Source: Syntrophales bacterium
Lineage (GTDB): Bacteria > Desulfobacterota > Syntrophia > Syntrophales > PHBD01
Assembly (NCBI GenBank): GCA_035363115.1
Contig: DAOSEM010000005.1
Span: forward strand, 175,215 to 239,214
Direction of reading: 5' to 3'
DNA length: 64,000 bases
Of the stretch, positions 39,522-47,943 are shown in pieces. The translations under genes and the position numbers were made by a program. How positions within the stretch are numbered: position 1 is the first letter of the stretch; every line of letters starts with the position of its first letter. The notes under the pieces were generated by a model that was given only the letters and a program-made list of their open reading frames with translations, had not been told where the DNA came from and did not search any database.

Positions 39522-40235
39522 TTATTTCGCCTGCCCGGGAATCTTCATCTGAAACTTCACGTGGCAGTCGAGGCAGTACACTTTAGACGGACCATGGGCC
39601 TTGTGGCAGACGGTGCAGGCGATATCCCCCAGGTGGGACTTGTGGGGGTTCCGGTCCTTGAAGTCCTTGGGTTCCGTTTTCTGGGCCAGTTTCTCCATCG
39701 GACCATGGCAGGTCAGGCAGCGGGCGTTTTCCACCGTGTCGTCCGGTTTTGGCAACGCCTTGCCGTGGCAGCTGGCGCATGCCACACCCTTGTCGGCATG
39801 GAGCTTCGCCGTGTATTCCTCCTTGGCCAGCGTACTGTAAATCTCCTTAAGCAGGTCCATATCCTCCCGGGTCGGGGCTCCCCAGCTTCCCTTCACGCCG
39901 ACCAGTCCGAAGCTCTTTCCGGGCGTCCAGGCGTGGCATGTCAGGCAGTCGAGGCTGCCCTTCGGGGGGATGTGGCCGGTGTGAATCTTGACGGAGAAGG
40001 GACGCTTCTTCGCCTCGCCGCTCATGTCGGGGGAGTGGCACGCAAGGCAGGCCGCCAGGTCTTTTCCCGTCACGGGGGGGTGGGTCTTTCCGACGACGGC
40101 CTTCAGGTCCGCGTGGCAGGAGCTGCATGAGACTCCGGCTTTTTTTGCCGCCCCGTCGGCGTTTCCCGCGGGCAGGGCGAGAAGGATCGCCAGGAGTGCC
40201 GGCAACAGGAACAGCAGATAATATTTCTTCTTCAT
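39522..40235 (-). CDS. Periplasmic seven-haem cytochrome c
   Basis: This 237-residue protein has a signal peptide (KKYYLLFLLPALLAILLALP). It has seven CXXCH sites: CSSCH, CLACH, CLTCH, CASCH, CLTCH, CTVCH and CLDCH. The spacing, with additional histidines as distal ligands, resembles the tetrahaem cytochrome domains of flavocytochrome c fumarate reductases, but extended. It is the probable electron donor to the flavoprotein encoded just upstream; the two genes are separated by 70 bp containing an 11-bp hairpin. Met at 40235 directly precedes the signal peptide. Confidence 0.85.
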   Translation of the reverse strand: MKKKYYLLFLLPALLAILLALPAGNADGAAKKAGVSCSSCHADLKAVVGKTHPPVTGKDLAACLACHSPDMSGEAKKRPFSVKIHTGHIPPKGSLDCLTCHAWTPGKSFGLVGVKGSWGAPTREDMDLLKEIYSTLAKEEYTAKLHADKGVACASCHGKALPKPDDTVENARCLTCHGPMEKLAQKTEPKDFKDRNPHKSHLGDIACTVCHKAHGPSKVYCLDCHVKFQMKIPGQAK

Positions 40236-40255
40236 GGGTGACCTTCCTTGGGAAA

Positions 40256-40290
40256 GGGGAGCCCGCGGGGAATCCCCGTGCGGGCTCCCC
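40256..40290. repeat. 11-bp hairpin between flavoprotein and cytochrome genes
   Basis: GGGGAGCCCGC (40256-40266) is complementary to 40280-40290, with an inner GGGG/CCCC pair in the loop. It lies between the flavoprotein stop and the cytochrome ribosome site, and may stabilise mRNA or set the subunit ratio. Confidence 0.6.
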
Positions 40291-40305
40291 TGCAAGGGGG
40301 TTCGT

Positions 40306-41868
40306 TTACGCCTTGACGGCATTCACACCGGCCACGCGGCCGAAGGACACGCAGTCGGCAATGGCGTTGCTTCCGAGTCGGTTCGAGCCGTGGACGCCGC
40401 CGGCCACTTCGCCGGCCGCAAGGAGCTTCGGGATCACGGCGCCGAAGACGTCGATGACCTGGGCCATCGGGTTGATCCGGATGCCTCCCATGCAGTGGTG
40501 GACGGCGGGCCATTGGGCGACGGAATAGAAGGGGCCCTCCACCAGGGGGATCATGACTTTCGTCATGGACTTGTTGAAGTCGGGGTCTTTTCCCGTTTCG
40601 ATGTACTTGTTGTGGTCATTGACAGTCTTCTCCAGGGCGTCCGCCGGGATGCCGAGCTTGCCTGCCATCTCGCGGATGGAGGCGGCCTCGATGAACCGGC
40701 CTTTCTTCAGGCCCGCGTCCACTTCCTCGTAGGAGCCGCCCATCTTGAGGACCATGGCGCGGTTGAAGATGCTCCAGGTGGGCTTCATGCTGGCGCCCAT
40801 GTTGATCTGCGCGAAGGCGCAGACATCGCGCCGCTCCAGCTCGTTGACGAAGCGCTTGCCCAGCTTGTTGACGTAGACGATGCCGTATCCCGGGCCGTTG
40901 AAGGGATACACCGCCGGGGTGTCGAGGATGCTCGTCTCGGGTTCTGCGAAGGGGTAAAGCTGGATGAAGTTCATCTGGAGGGTGTCGGCGCCGATGGCCT
41001 GGGCGAAGCGGATCATCTCGCCCGTCGCCCCCGGGTGGTTGGTACAGCCGAAGGCGGCCACCAACCGTGGGTTGTGGGCCATCCGCATCTTGAGGTCCCG
41101 GCTGAATCCGCCGGAGGCGAGGATGAGGGCCTTGGCGGCCTTGATGTTCAGGGTCCGCCGTCCGCGCTTGACTTCCACGCCGAGGACCGGGCTCTTCGGA
41201 TCGGCGTCCTTCCGCCAGATCCAGGTAACTTCGGAATTAAGGACCATCTTGGCTCCCCGCTTCTCGGCGATTTTCCGGAGCGCCTCGGTGTATTCACGCC
41301 CTACGCCGGCGACGGCCGAGTGGGTCCGATAGGCGGTGTGCCCGCCGGCCCGGGTGACCGTCGGACGAATTTTCGCTCCGCCCTCGTCGATCATCCAGTT
41401 CAGGGCGTCGGCGGCGCCGTTGGCCATGACCGCGACCAGTTCGGGAATGTTGTAGTAGTCGCCCCCCTTGAGGGTGTCGTTGATGTGCTGCTGCGGGCTG
41501 TCCTCACCCAGGTTCAGCTTCTGGCGATAATGGAATTCGCTGTCCCAGGCCGCATAGACGCCGCCGTTGATGATGGAGTTTCCGCCGTAGGTGGGCATCT
41601 TCTCCAGGACGACGACCTTCGCGCCCTTTCCCGCAGCCTCTGCCGCCGCCGCCAGTCCGGCGAAGCCGGAGCCGATGATGACCACATCCCACGTTTCGTC
41701 CCACTTGGTCGGGAGTTTCTTGATCATTGCTTCCGCCGAACCGGGGACTCCCATGTTGAGGGCGAGGCCGCTGGCCGCCGCCGCACCCATCGCAACGGCA
41801 CCCTTGAGAACCGAACGCCTGCTTACGCCCTTGGTCCCTGTCGCTTCCGTGTCTTCACGCTTCATCAT
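40306..41868 (-). CDS. Tat-exported FAD fumarate reductase/urocanate reductase-like flavoprotein
   Basis: This 520-residue protein has a twin-arginine signal (SRRSVLKGAVAMGAAAASG). The FAD-binding fold VVIIGSGFAGLAAAAEAAGKG follows. The typical flavocytochrome c fumarate-reductase blocks are MPTYGGNSIINGGVYAA, ILASGGFSRDLKMR, the ARG/HIS-containing active-site segment near HHCMGGIRINPMAQV, and AAGEVAGGVHGSNRLGSNAIAD at the C-terminus. Family enzymes reduce fumarate, urocanate, methacrylate or other enoates in the periplasm; the substrate here is unknown. The start follows GGAGG. Electrons probably come from the seven-haem cytochrome encoded downstream. Confidence 0.9.
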   Translation of the reverse strand: MMKREDTEATGTKGVSRRSVLKGAVAMGAAAASGLALNMGVPGSAEAMIKKLPTKWDETWDVVIIGSGFAGLAAAAEAAGKGAKVVVLEKMPTYGGNSIINGGVYAAWDSEFHYRQKLNLGEDSPQQHINDTLKGGDYYNIPELVAVMANGAADALNWMIDEGGAKIRPTVTRAGGHTAYRTHSAVAGVGREYTEALRKIAEKRGAKMVLNSEVTWIWRKDADPKSPVLGVEVKRGRRTLNIKAAKALILASGGFSRDLKMRMAHNPRLVAAFGCTNHPGATGEMIRFAQAIGADTLQMNFIQLYPFAEPETSILDTPAVYPFNGPGYGIVYVNKLGKRFVNELERRDVCAFAQINMGASMKPTWSIFNRAMVLKMGGSYEEVDAGLKKGRFIEAASIREMAGKLGIPADALEKTVNDHNKYIETGKDPDFNKSMTKVMIPLVEGPFYSVAQWPAVHHCMGGIRINPMAQVIDVFGAVIPKLLAAGEVAGGVHGSNRLGSNAIADCVSFGRVAGVNAVKA

Positions 41869-42058
41869 TCGCTTACCTCCTTGCATAGACATGGGGTGGT
41901 TCTTTTTACCCTGTGGAGCCGGTCACTCGACCGCATTCCACCGCCGATTCCCACCATGAATCGGGGCGGATCGACGCAGTGGCGTCTCGATCCGCTGCCT
42001 GTCTTGTTGTTTCGTATGGGTTCCGGTGTGCCTCCTTTCCGTGTCTGGTCAGGGTTTC

Positions 42059-42604
42059 CTATTTTAAAAAGGGTTGAGGGATTCGCAACAGAATCTCCCG
42101 CGCCCGTTTCAACTGCGCTTCGATCCAGGGAAGGATGCCCCCGGCGAAGGCCCGGACGTCCCGGTCCTGTCCCTGTTCCGCCTCCTTCCGGTAAAGGCGC
42201 TCGCTCTTTTCATGTTCGTCGATCATGAGGCTGACATACTGGCGGTCAAAGCCCGCCCCCTGCTCCCGGGAGAGATAATCCAGCGTCCGGCCCTGCAGCG
42301 GATCGAGCATGATGTCGATGGAAATCCCTTTTTTCTGTGCCAGGGAGATGAGCTTGTCCTGAATGTTCTGATTCTCCAGGATCATGTCTTTCCCGAAGTT
42401 CCGGATGTCTCCTCCTGCGGCCTGCATCCGGGCGAGGTCTCCCAGCGATATCTGCCAGAGGCTGTCTTTTGCCGCCTGCAGGAGAAACGAGCGGTCCGGC
42501 TCCGGGAAAGGATTGCCCCGATCCTGGGCGAAGGCGATGCCGAATATCATGAGGACCGGAAGCATGCCGTAAATGATCCATCTTGCCGTTCCGACGATCT
42601 TCAT
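42059..42604 (-). CDS. DUF4142-like exported protein
   Basis: This 181-residue protein has an N-terminal hydrophobic signal (IYGMLPVLMIFGIAFA). The helical body resembles DUF4142, ferritin-like four-helix proteins: FLLQAAKDSLWQISLGDLAR, GKDMILENQNIQDKLISLAQ and YVSLMIDEHEKSERLYRKEA. Histidine and glutamates fit a ferritin-like fold, but metal binding is not assured. Function is unknown. It lies between the flavoprotein and PLD-like genes, all leftward. Confidence 0.75.
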   Translation of the reverse strand: MKIVGTARWIIYGMLPVLMIFGIAFAQDRGNPFPEPDRSFLLQAAKDSLWQISLGDLARMQAAGGDIRNFGKDMILENQNIQDKLISLAQKKGISIDIMLDPLQGRTLDYLSREQGAGFDRQYVSLMIDEHEKSERLYRKEAEQGQDRDVRAFAGGILPWIEAQLKRAREILLRIPQPFLK

Positions 42605-42654
42605 CGTTCTTCCTTTCCAAAGGCCCGGCGGCCGGAAGGAGGCGTCTCCTTCCG

Positions 42655-43230
42655 TCAGTACGGGGCTGAATGCGACCGGTGTGACTTCCAGTTCTCCGTG
42701 AATGCCCGGGCCAGTTCCGGTGAGTCCATGATCAGGAGGTTTTCGCCGTTCATCTCGTCGGAAGACGTGGAGAAGTTCATCGACCCCGTGATGACCGTCC
42801 GGCCGTCGATGACGATCACCCGGTCGTTGGCGGTGGCGTGTGCGCCGTCCAGGAAGACGGGGACGCCTGCCTGGACCAGCTGCACGGCCGGTGTCAAGCC
42901 TTCCTGGCGCTCCGATTTGTCGAGAATGACCTGAATCCGGACGCCCCGCTCATGGGCGTCCAGGAGGGACCGGGTCATGGAGGGACTCAGGAGGGTGTGG
43001 GCCTGGACCAGGATCTCCGAGCGGGCGCCGTCCAGGACCTGAATGATCCCCGCTGTGGCGCCTCCCCGGGGGCTGAAAAAAACTCGGACCGGCGTGTCCT
43101 TTCTGAGGATCAGCTCCGCCGCGATGGCTGTCCCGGGACCGGCAATGCATGCGATGACAAGGAAAAGCAGGGGTTTCCGCAGGTGAGAGCGGCGAGGGGC
43201 CGGTCTTGGATAGCGGCTCATGCGAAACAT
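42655..43230 (-). CDS. Exported PLD-like protein with a degenerate HKD motif
   Basis: This 191-residue protein has a signal segment (PLLFLVIACIAGPGTAIA). It has the Nuc/PLD fold order: VRVFFSPRGGATAGIIQVLD, EILVQAHTLLSP, VRIQVILDKSERQEG, then VIVIDGRTVITGSMNFS. In active members HxK precedes the VIVIDG strand; here the sequence is ANDRVIVIDG, with Asn and Arg in place of the His and Lys. The enzyme may therefore be inactive or altered in chemistry. Active family members are periplasmic endonucleases. It is on the minus strand, 51 bp from the DUF4142 gene. Confidence 0.78.
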   Translation of the reverse strand: MFRMSRYPRPAPRRSHLRKPLLFLVIACIAGPGTAIAAELILRKDTPVRVFFSPRGGATAGIIQVLDGARSEILVQAHTLLSPSMTRSLLDAHERGVRIQVILDKSERQEGLTPAVQLVQAGVPVFLDGAHATANDRVIVIDGRTVITGSMNFSTSSDEMNGENLLIMDSPELARAFTENWKSHRSHSAPY

Positions 43231-43672
43231 GGCACGTCCCAGGAGCGAAACGGCATAAATCCGTTCCGGCAGGATTGTGATCGGTGGTGGACGAAAAACC
43301 CAGGAGACGCTTCGAAAGAAACCGGAAACCGCCTTTGAAGTTCCGACACGCTTGACGCGCGAAATTTATACTACATTTTCAAAGACAATGGCAGATTTTT
43401 TTCGGTTCCTCCGGATCGCCGCTGTTGCCGGCCGGGAGCCGGGTCCACGTTCCGTGCCGGCCGCATCTCTTTCAGGCTTTTCGACCCTGCGGGAATCAGA
43501 ATGCCGGAACCGCCGCCGGCGGACAATGGGGACAACCCCTACTTTTGCCGGGGAGAAGCCCCGATACGGGTCGCCCCCGGTATCCGGAAAGTTGTGAATC
43601 CCGGCGTTTGACACGGGAGAACCGGTTTGTTAATATCACCTCACATTGATCAACCACCGTGAGGGCCCTGCC
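43231..43672. other. Divergent intergenic region carrying a strong promoter
   Basis: This 442-bp stretch lies between the PLD-like and cytochrome genes. No gene was recognised; short open frames are unsupported. The right end holds a textbook sigma70 promoter for the cytochrome cluster (see the separate entry). Confidence 0.5.
43608..43636 (+). promoter_or_regulatory. Strong sigma70 promoter of the cytochrome cluster
   Basis: A perfect -35 TTGACA (43608-43613), an exact 17-bp spacer and TAATAT (43631-43636) lie 36 bp upstream of the cytochrome start. It is the best sigma70 match found in the window. Confidence 0.8.
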
Positions 43673-44911
43673 ATGCGATGGCTTTTCAAACCGTTTTCGA
43701 TCTGCCTGCCCTTGATTTTTTTTACGGCCCTGGCCGCCCATGCCGCCCAGACAAGCTCCTGCGTGACCTGCCACACCAGTCCGTCGATCATGAAGTCCAT
43801 GGTCAAGCCCCCCTCTCTGGAAGCCGCGGGGGAGGGGTGAGCGGGAGCGCCTCCGCCGGTCAAGGCGGAAGAATATTATAAAGGGTACGTGGTGGATAAG
43901 AACCTCGTCGGGAAGGACGTCCACCTGAAGCTTCCCTGCAAAGTCTGCCATCAGGGGGATGACAGCATTGTATCCAAGGACAGGGCGCACAAGGGCCTCG
44001 TCAGGAAACCCTCCGACAACCTTCAGAAGTGCGCCATGTGTCACCGGAAGATCACGGAGACCTATGCCAAATCCCTTCACTACACCTCGGCGGGCCAGCG
44101 GGAAGGAGTCAAGCCGCGCTTCTCTCCAGCGGAGTTTAAGGTCTTCGAGGAAAAAGTTTTTGAGAAGTCCTGCCGGAGTTGCCATGCCTCCTGCGGTGAC
44201 TGCCACGTCAAGTCGCCGCCTGTTTCCGGGATCAGCCTGGGATTGATTAAAGGCCACAAGTTCGTGAAGAAGGACGAGGGAAGGACCTGTGCGTTTTGCC
44301 ACGGGGGCCGGGTGTATCCCGAGTTTACCGGCGAGTTCGGAGGCTCGCCGGATGTGCACTACCAGAAGGGGATGATGTGCATGGAGTGCCACAAGAAGGC
44401 GGAAATGCACGGCGACGGGACTGCGTACAGGAGCAAGCAGGAGGTGAAGGATCGGCCGGCCTGCACGAACTGCCACAAGCCGGCGAAGAGTCCCAGGTTG
44501 TACGTCCAGGCGTCACATGAGGGGCACAGCGACAAGGTGACCTGCTACGGCTGCCATTCCTCCGGACAATACAGGGACTGCAGCGATTGCCACGACGGTC
44601 ACTCCAAGTCGTCATCCGCCTTCCGGCTGGGCCTTAGCCCCCGGGACCCGAAACGCCTGACGACCCTGCGGCTGATTCCCACCGTCCGCAACACATTTGC
44701 TCCAGCCGGCATCAAGATGGAGCATTTCGACGCGCTTCCCAACTACTGGGACAGCCCGGTCCACAACATCCGGAAGCGGACGGACCGGACCCGGAACTGC
44801 GACGCCTGCCACGTGGAGAAGGCGGGCTTCCTGACGAAGGAGCAACTGATCAAAGATGGCTCCCTGGCCAACCAGGGACTGATCTGTCCGATCAGGCCGA
44901 TCAAGCAGTAA
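43673..44911 (+). CDS. Periplasmic 11-haem cytochrome c with in-frame UGA (probable selenocysteine)
   Basis: One frame runs from the signal peptide (LFKPFSICLPLIFFTALAAH) through CVTCH, reaches a single TGA at 43838-43840 and continues without interruption to ten more CXXCH motifs (CKVCH, CAMCH, CRSCH, CGDCH, CAFCH, CMECH, CTNCH, CYGCH, CSDCH, CDACH). Read through, it is 412 residues with Sec56 in EAAGEG-U-AGAPPP. A SECIS-like hairpin starts 11 nt after the UGA, with the same geometry as the peroxiredoxin's. The downstream part alone has no signal peptide, so unexported haem motifs would make no sense; read-through is the economical explanation. I recall the ext (selenite/tellurite reduction) ExtKL cytochromes of Geobacter as similar, but cannot verify it here. 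It precedes a rhodanese gene by 23 bp. Confidence 0.82.
43838..43869 (+). promoter_or_regulatory. Bacterial SECIS-like element in the 11-haem cytochrome
   Basis: UGA (43838-43840) is followed by 11 nt. Then the stem UCCGCC (43852-43857), loop GGUCAA (43858-43863) and GGCGGA (43864-43869) follow. The apical GGUC is 17 nt after the UGA, exactly as in the peroxiredoxin gene. Confidence 0.78.
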
Positions 44912-44934
44912 AAATTGCATAAGGAGGATGACCG

Positions 44935-45825
44935 ATGAAGAGAAGGAGCGTGCTGTTGGCCGTCGTGATGGCTGCCCTGCTGCTGCCCCTGGCGGCCTGG
45001 GCCCAGGTTCTGGATCCCATCGTAACAACCGACTGGCTGGAGAAGAACCTGGCAAACCCGAAACTGGTGATGCTGGACCTCCGGAAGGTTGAGGAATACA
45101 AGGCCGGCCATATTCCCGGGGCGGTCAATGCCTTTTACGGGACCTGGGCGATCAAGAAGGGGGAGCTCCTGAATGAGCTGCCGCCGCCGGATGATCTGGC
45201 GGATGCAATCGGCGGAGCCGGGATCGGGCCGGACTCCTGGGTCGTCCTGATTGGAAAGACCGCGGCGATGCCCGACCGGTTCGACATGACCCGGGTGGCC
45301 TGGACCCTGAAGTACATGGGCGTCGACCGGGTGGCGATCCTGGACGGCGGGCAGGACAAGTGGGCAAAAGAGAAAAAGGCGCTTTCCCAGGACATGGTGA
45401 GGCCTAAGGCGAAGTCCTTCAAGGCAAAGGTGAACAAGGGGCTCTTCGTCTCCAAGGCGTATGTCGCGGACAAGCTGGGGAAGGCCGTGATCGTCGACGT
45501 CCGCGGCCCTGCGTTTTTTGAAGGAAAGGAAAAACTGCCCTTCGTTCCTAAGCCGGGGCGCATCAAGGGCGCCGTGAACCTGCCCGTGGCAGCGATCTTC
45601 ACGCCGGAGGGGCTCTACAAGCCGAAAGATACCCTGGCCGCTCTTGCCTCGAAAACCGCGGGGCTGGATCTCGACCGGGAGATCATCCTCTATTGCGACA
45701 CCGGCAAGACCTGCACGTCCTGGGCCTTTGTCATGTCAACCATGCTGGGCTACAAGGATGTGAAGATCTATGACGGCTCCTTCATGGAATGGTCGAAGGA
45801 TCCTTCCGCTCCCATGGAGCCGTAA
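44935..45825 (+). CDS. Exported tandem-domain rhodanese (ExtH-like context)
   Basis: This 296-residue protein has a signal peptide (VLLAVVMAALLLPLAAWA). There are two rhodanese domains; the first lacks a catalytic Cys (VVLIGKTAAMPD) and the second has YCDTGKTCTSWAF. VMLDLRKVEEYKAGHIPGAV is nearly the same as in the rhodanese at 36.9 kb, so the two are paralogues. The ribosome site AAGGAGG is strong. It lies directly behind the UGA-containing cytochrome, as rhodaneses do in selenite/tellurite-reduction loci. It probably handles persulfide, thiosulfate or selenium species in the periplasm. Confidence 0.87.
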   Translation: MKRRSVLLAVVMAALLLPLAAWAQVLDPIVTTDWLEKNLANPKLVMLDLRKVEEYKAGHIPGAVNAFYGTWAIKKGELLNELPPPDDLADAIGGAGIGPDSWVVLIGKTAAMPDRFDMTRVAWTLKYMGVDRVAILDGGQDKWAKEKKALSQDMVRPKAKSFKAKVNKGLFVSKAYVADKLGKAVIVDVRGPAFFEGKEKLPFVPKPGRIKGAVNLPVAAIFTPEGLYKPKDTLAALASKTAGLDLDREIILYCDTGKTCTSWAFVMSTMLGYKDVKIYDGSFMEWSKDPSAPMEP

Positions 45826-45840
45826 ACTCGCTGTAGAAAA

Positions 45841-45875
45841 GCCCGTCCGCCCCGGCCGGGACGGACGGGCCTTTC
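45841..45875. terminator. Bidirectional terminator after the rhodanese
   Basis: GCCCGTCCG (45841-45849) pairs with CGGACGGGC (45862-45870), preceded by AAAA and followed by CTTTC. It may partly separate the first two genes from the following cytochrome genes. Confidence 0.65.
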
Positions 45876-45945
45876 AACCCCCGATCATGGGAGCGGATCC
45901 GCCGTTCGCGCCGCTCTCCCCGTTTGATGGAATGGGAACCGGATC

Positions 45946-47943
45946 ATGAAGCAGCCGACCGCATTCCAGGTATCTCCTGTCACGGCCGTCCTCCTGTTCT
46001 GTGCACTGGTGTTCATTCTGACCGCGGCCCCCCCGGCGTGCGCCCGGATGCATCCGGACGTCTGGCTGAGAAACGAGCAGGGCGACCGGATCACCCCCTC
46101 CGAGAATCGGGCGGACGCCTACAGTCCGAAGCGGACCTGCGGAGCCTGCCACAACTACGACACGATCACCTCGGGGTACCATTTCCAGCAGGGCTTCGAC
46201 GAGATGAGCGACCGCCACGATCCGAAGAGGCCCTGGATCCTCTCCCCGGGCATGTTCGGGAACTGGTCTCCCTTCGCCGCCGCCGGACGGGTCGCCCGGA
46301 AGGCGAACGGCAGTGCACGGGAGATCGACCTGTCCACGTACGACTGGATCGGCGGTTACGGGAAGCGGAACCGGAAGGCCGGCGTCGAGTCCGTGGCCTG
46401 CGGCTGGTGCCATCCCGGAGGCGGTCCCCTCGAGTACGGACGCCGTGCCGACGGACGCCGCAACCTGACGGCGAGTCATATCGAGGCGGAGCGGTCCGCG
46501 AAGGCCCCTCTCGACGGTGACTACTCTTCCCACCTGACACCGGACGGCCGGAGCCATTTCCGCGAGAGCGGCGTCCTGGAGGCGGACTGCCTGATCTGTC
46601 ACCGGAAAAACTACCGGTTCGACGACCGGATCGAGCAGATCAACCGCCGGAACTACCGCTGGGCCGCCACGGCGGGCGGCGGCCTCGGGAAGGTAAGCGG
46701 TTCCGTCTTCGCGTATGCCGCCCCCGGGGCGGGACCGGAATCAAAGGCCTTTCTCCAGGGAACATGGAACTTCACGAAACGGCCCGTTACGGATTATTCC
46801 TGGGGCGACGGGCGTCTGTTCACAAAGGACGGCCGTCTTCGAGGATCCGTCCTTTCCCGGGCGGTAGAGCGGGACAACTGCCTGGCCTGTCACCGCGATG
46901 GAGACGCCAAGAACACCGGAACGATCAACCATGCTTCCCATGACGTTCACGCCGCGGCGGGTCTCCGCTGCACCGACTGCCATCCCCTGGCGGGGAAATC
47001 CAGGACGGAGCGGCTCCGGCACCAGATCGCCAAGGGATGGAATCCGGCGGTGTCCGTCCGGAACGACCTGGACGGGCGGGACATGAAAACCTGCGCCGCA
47101 TGCCATTATGAAGGGAAGTACAGGCCTTCCCGGTCTGGAATGCCCACGGCGGCCAGGGATCCGCAAGGCACGCACGAGAAAAAGTTTCCCCGGGGCTCCT
47201 TCCATCTTTCCCTCATCGCCTGTACGGGATGCCATGCCGCGGAGCGGCCCGCCCGGGGACTGGCGATGCTCGACATGAGCACCGGCCGGGAGTCCGGGTT
47301 CACGGCGGACGCGTTCGACCTTGCCCTCGTCCCGGCGGACTATGGAAGACAGGCCCGGACGCCATGGCTTCCCTGGCAGGCCAGGGGCCGGTCTGGCGGG
47401 GTGTCCCGCGAGAAATACCTGTCTCATGTTCCGAAAATGAAGGTTTGGTTCGGCGAGCGGACGAAGAATGGGGAGATCCGCCCGATTCCCCTTCGGCACG
47501 TACGCCGGGCAGCCGGCGAGGTTCGGGGCCTGACGATCCTTTCGGTGAGCGGTGTGGACGAGAAAAAGGTTCGTCTCCCCGCCGTCGTGTCCGATGCGGA
47601 CATCCTCGGGATGCTCCAGGTGCTGCAGAAGAAGGGATTCCGGAACGTGGTCTTCGTCTCCGACCGGGTCTACCGTCTCGAGGGAAAGGGGATCGCGGCG
47701 GAGCCCCCGGCCGATGCGGTGAAGTCCTATCCGGTGGAGCACGGCATCGCGCCCCTTAAGCAGGGGAAGACCCTCGGTGCGAAGGGCTGCGCCCAGTGCC
47801 ATGATGATGCGGCCCCTTTCTTTTCGAAAATGCAGTTGAAGAACCCGAGGGGGTTCCTCAAGGATGATTATCCGAACCTGAAGGAGCCGAACGCGGCTCC
47901 CCAGATGAGCGAATGGGGGTTGACCCGTGTCCCGTCCTACTGA
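45946..47943 (+). CDS. Exported eight-haem cytochrome c
   Basis: This 665-residue protein has an N-terminal signal (VTAVLLFCALVFILTAAPPA). It has eight CXXCH sites: CGACH, CGWCH, CLICH, CLACH, CTDCH, CAACH, CTGCH and CAQCH. They are unevenly spread, with a haem-free stretch of about 150 residues before the last. Such large, sparse cytochromes usually are terminal reductases or outer-surface electron carriers in Deltaproteobacteria. Its partner genes encode a rhodanese and a cytochrome b fusion. The end overlaps the next gene by 17 bp. No porin gene is present, so a trans-outer-membrane conduit is not demonstrated. Confidence 0.83.
   Translation: MKQPTAFQVSPVTAVLLFCALVFILTAAPPACARMHPDVWLRNEQGDRITPSENRADAYSPKRTCGACHNYDTITSGYHFQQGFDEMSDRHDPKRPWILSPGMFGNWSPFAAAGRVARKANGSAREIDLSTYDWIGGYGKRNRKAGVESVACGWCHPGGGPLEYGRRADGRRNLTASHIEAERSAKAPLDGDYSSHLTPDGRSHFRESGVLEADCLICHRKNYRFDDRIEQINRRNYRWAATAGGGLGKVSGSVFAYAAPGAGPESKAFLQGTWNFTKRPVTDYSWGDGRLFTKDGRLRGSVLSRAVERDNCLACHRDGDAKNTGTINHASHDVHAAAGLRCTDCHPLAGKSRTERLRHQIAKGWNPAVSVRNDLDGRDMKTCAACHYEGKYRPSRSGMPTAARDPQGTHEKKFPRGSFHLSLIACTGCHAAERPARGLAMLDMSTGRESGFTADAFDLALVPADYGRQARTPWLPWQARGRSGGVSREKYLSHVPKMKVWFGERTKNGEIRPIPLRHVRRAAGEVRGLTILSVSGVDEKKVRLPAVVSDADILGMLQVLQKKGFRNVVFVSDRVYRLEGKGIAAEPPADAVKSYPVEHGIAPLKQGKTLGAKGCAQCHDDAAPFFSKMQLKNPRGFLKDDYPNLKEPNAAPQMSEWGLTRVPSY

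Noticed and set aside
43646..43840. A separate 64-residue one-haem protein ending at the TGA
   Set aside because: The downstream frame is the same, open, dense in CXXCH and lacks a signal peptide, and the TGA has a SECIS-like hairpin. One interrupted gene explains all of this better.
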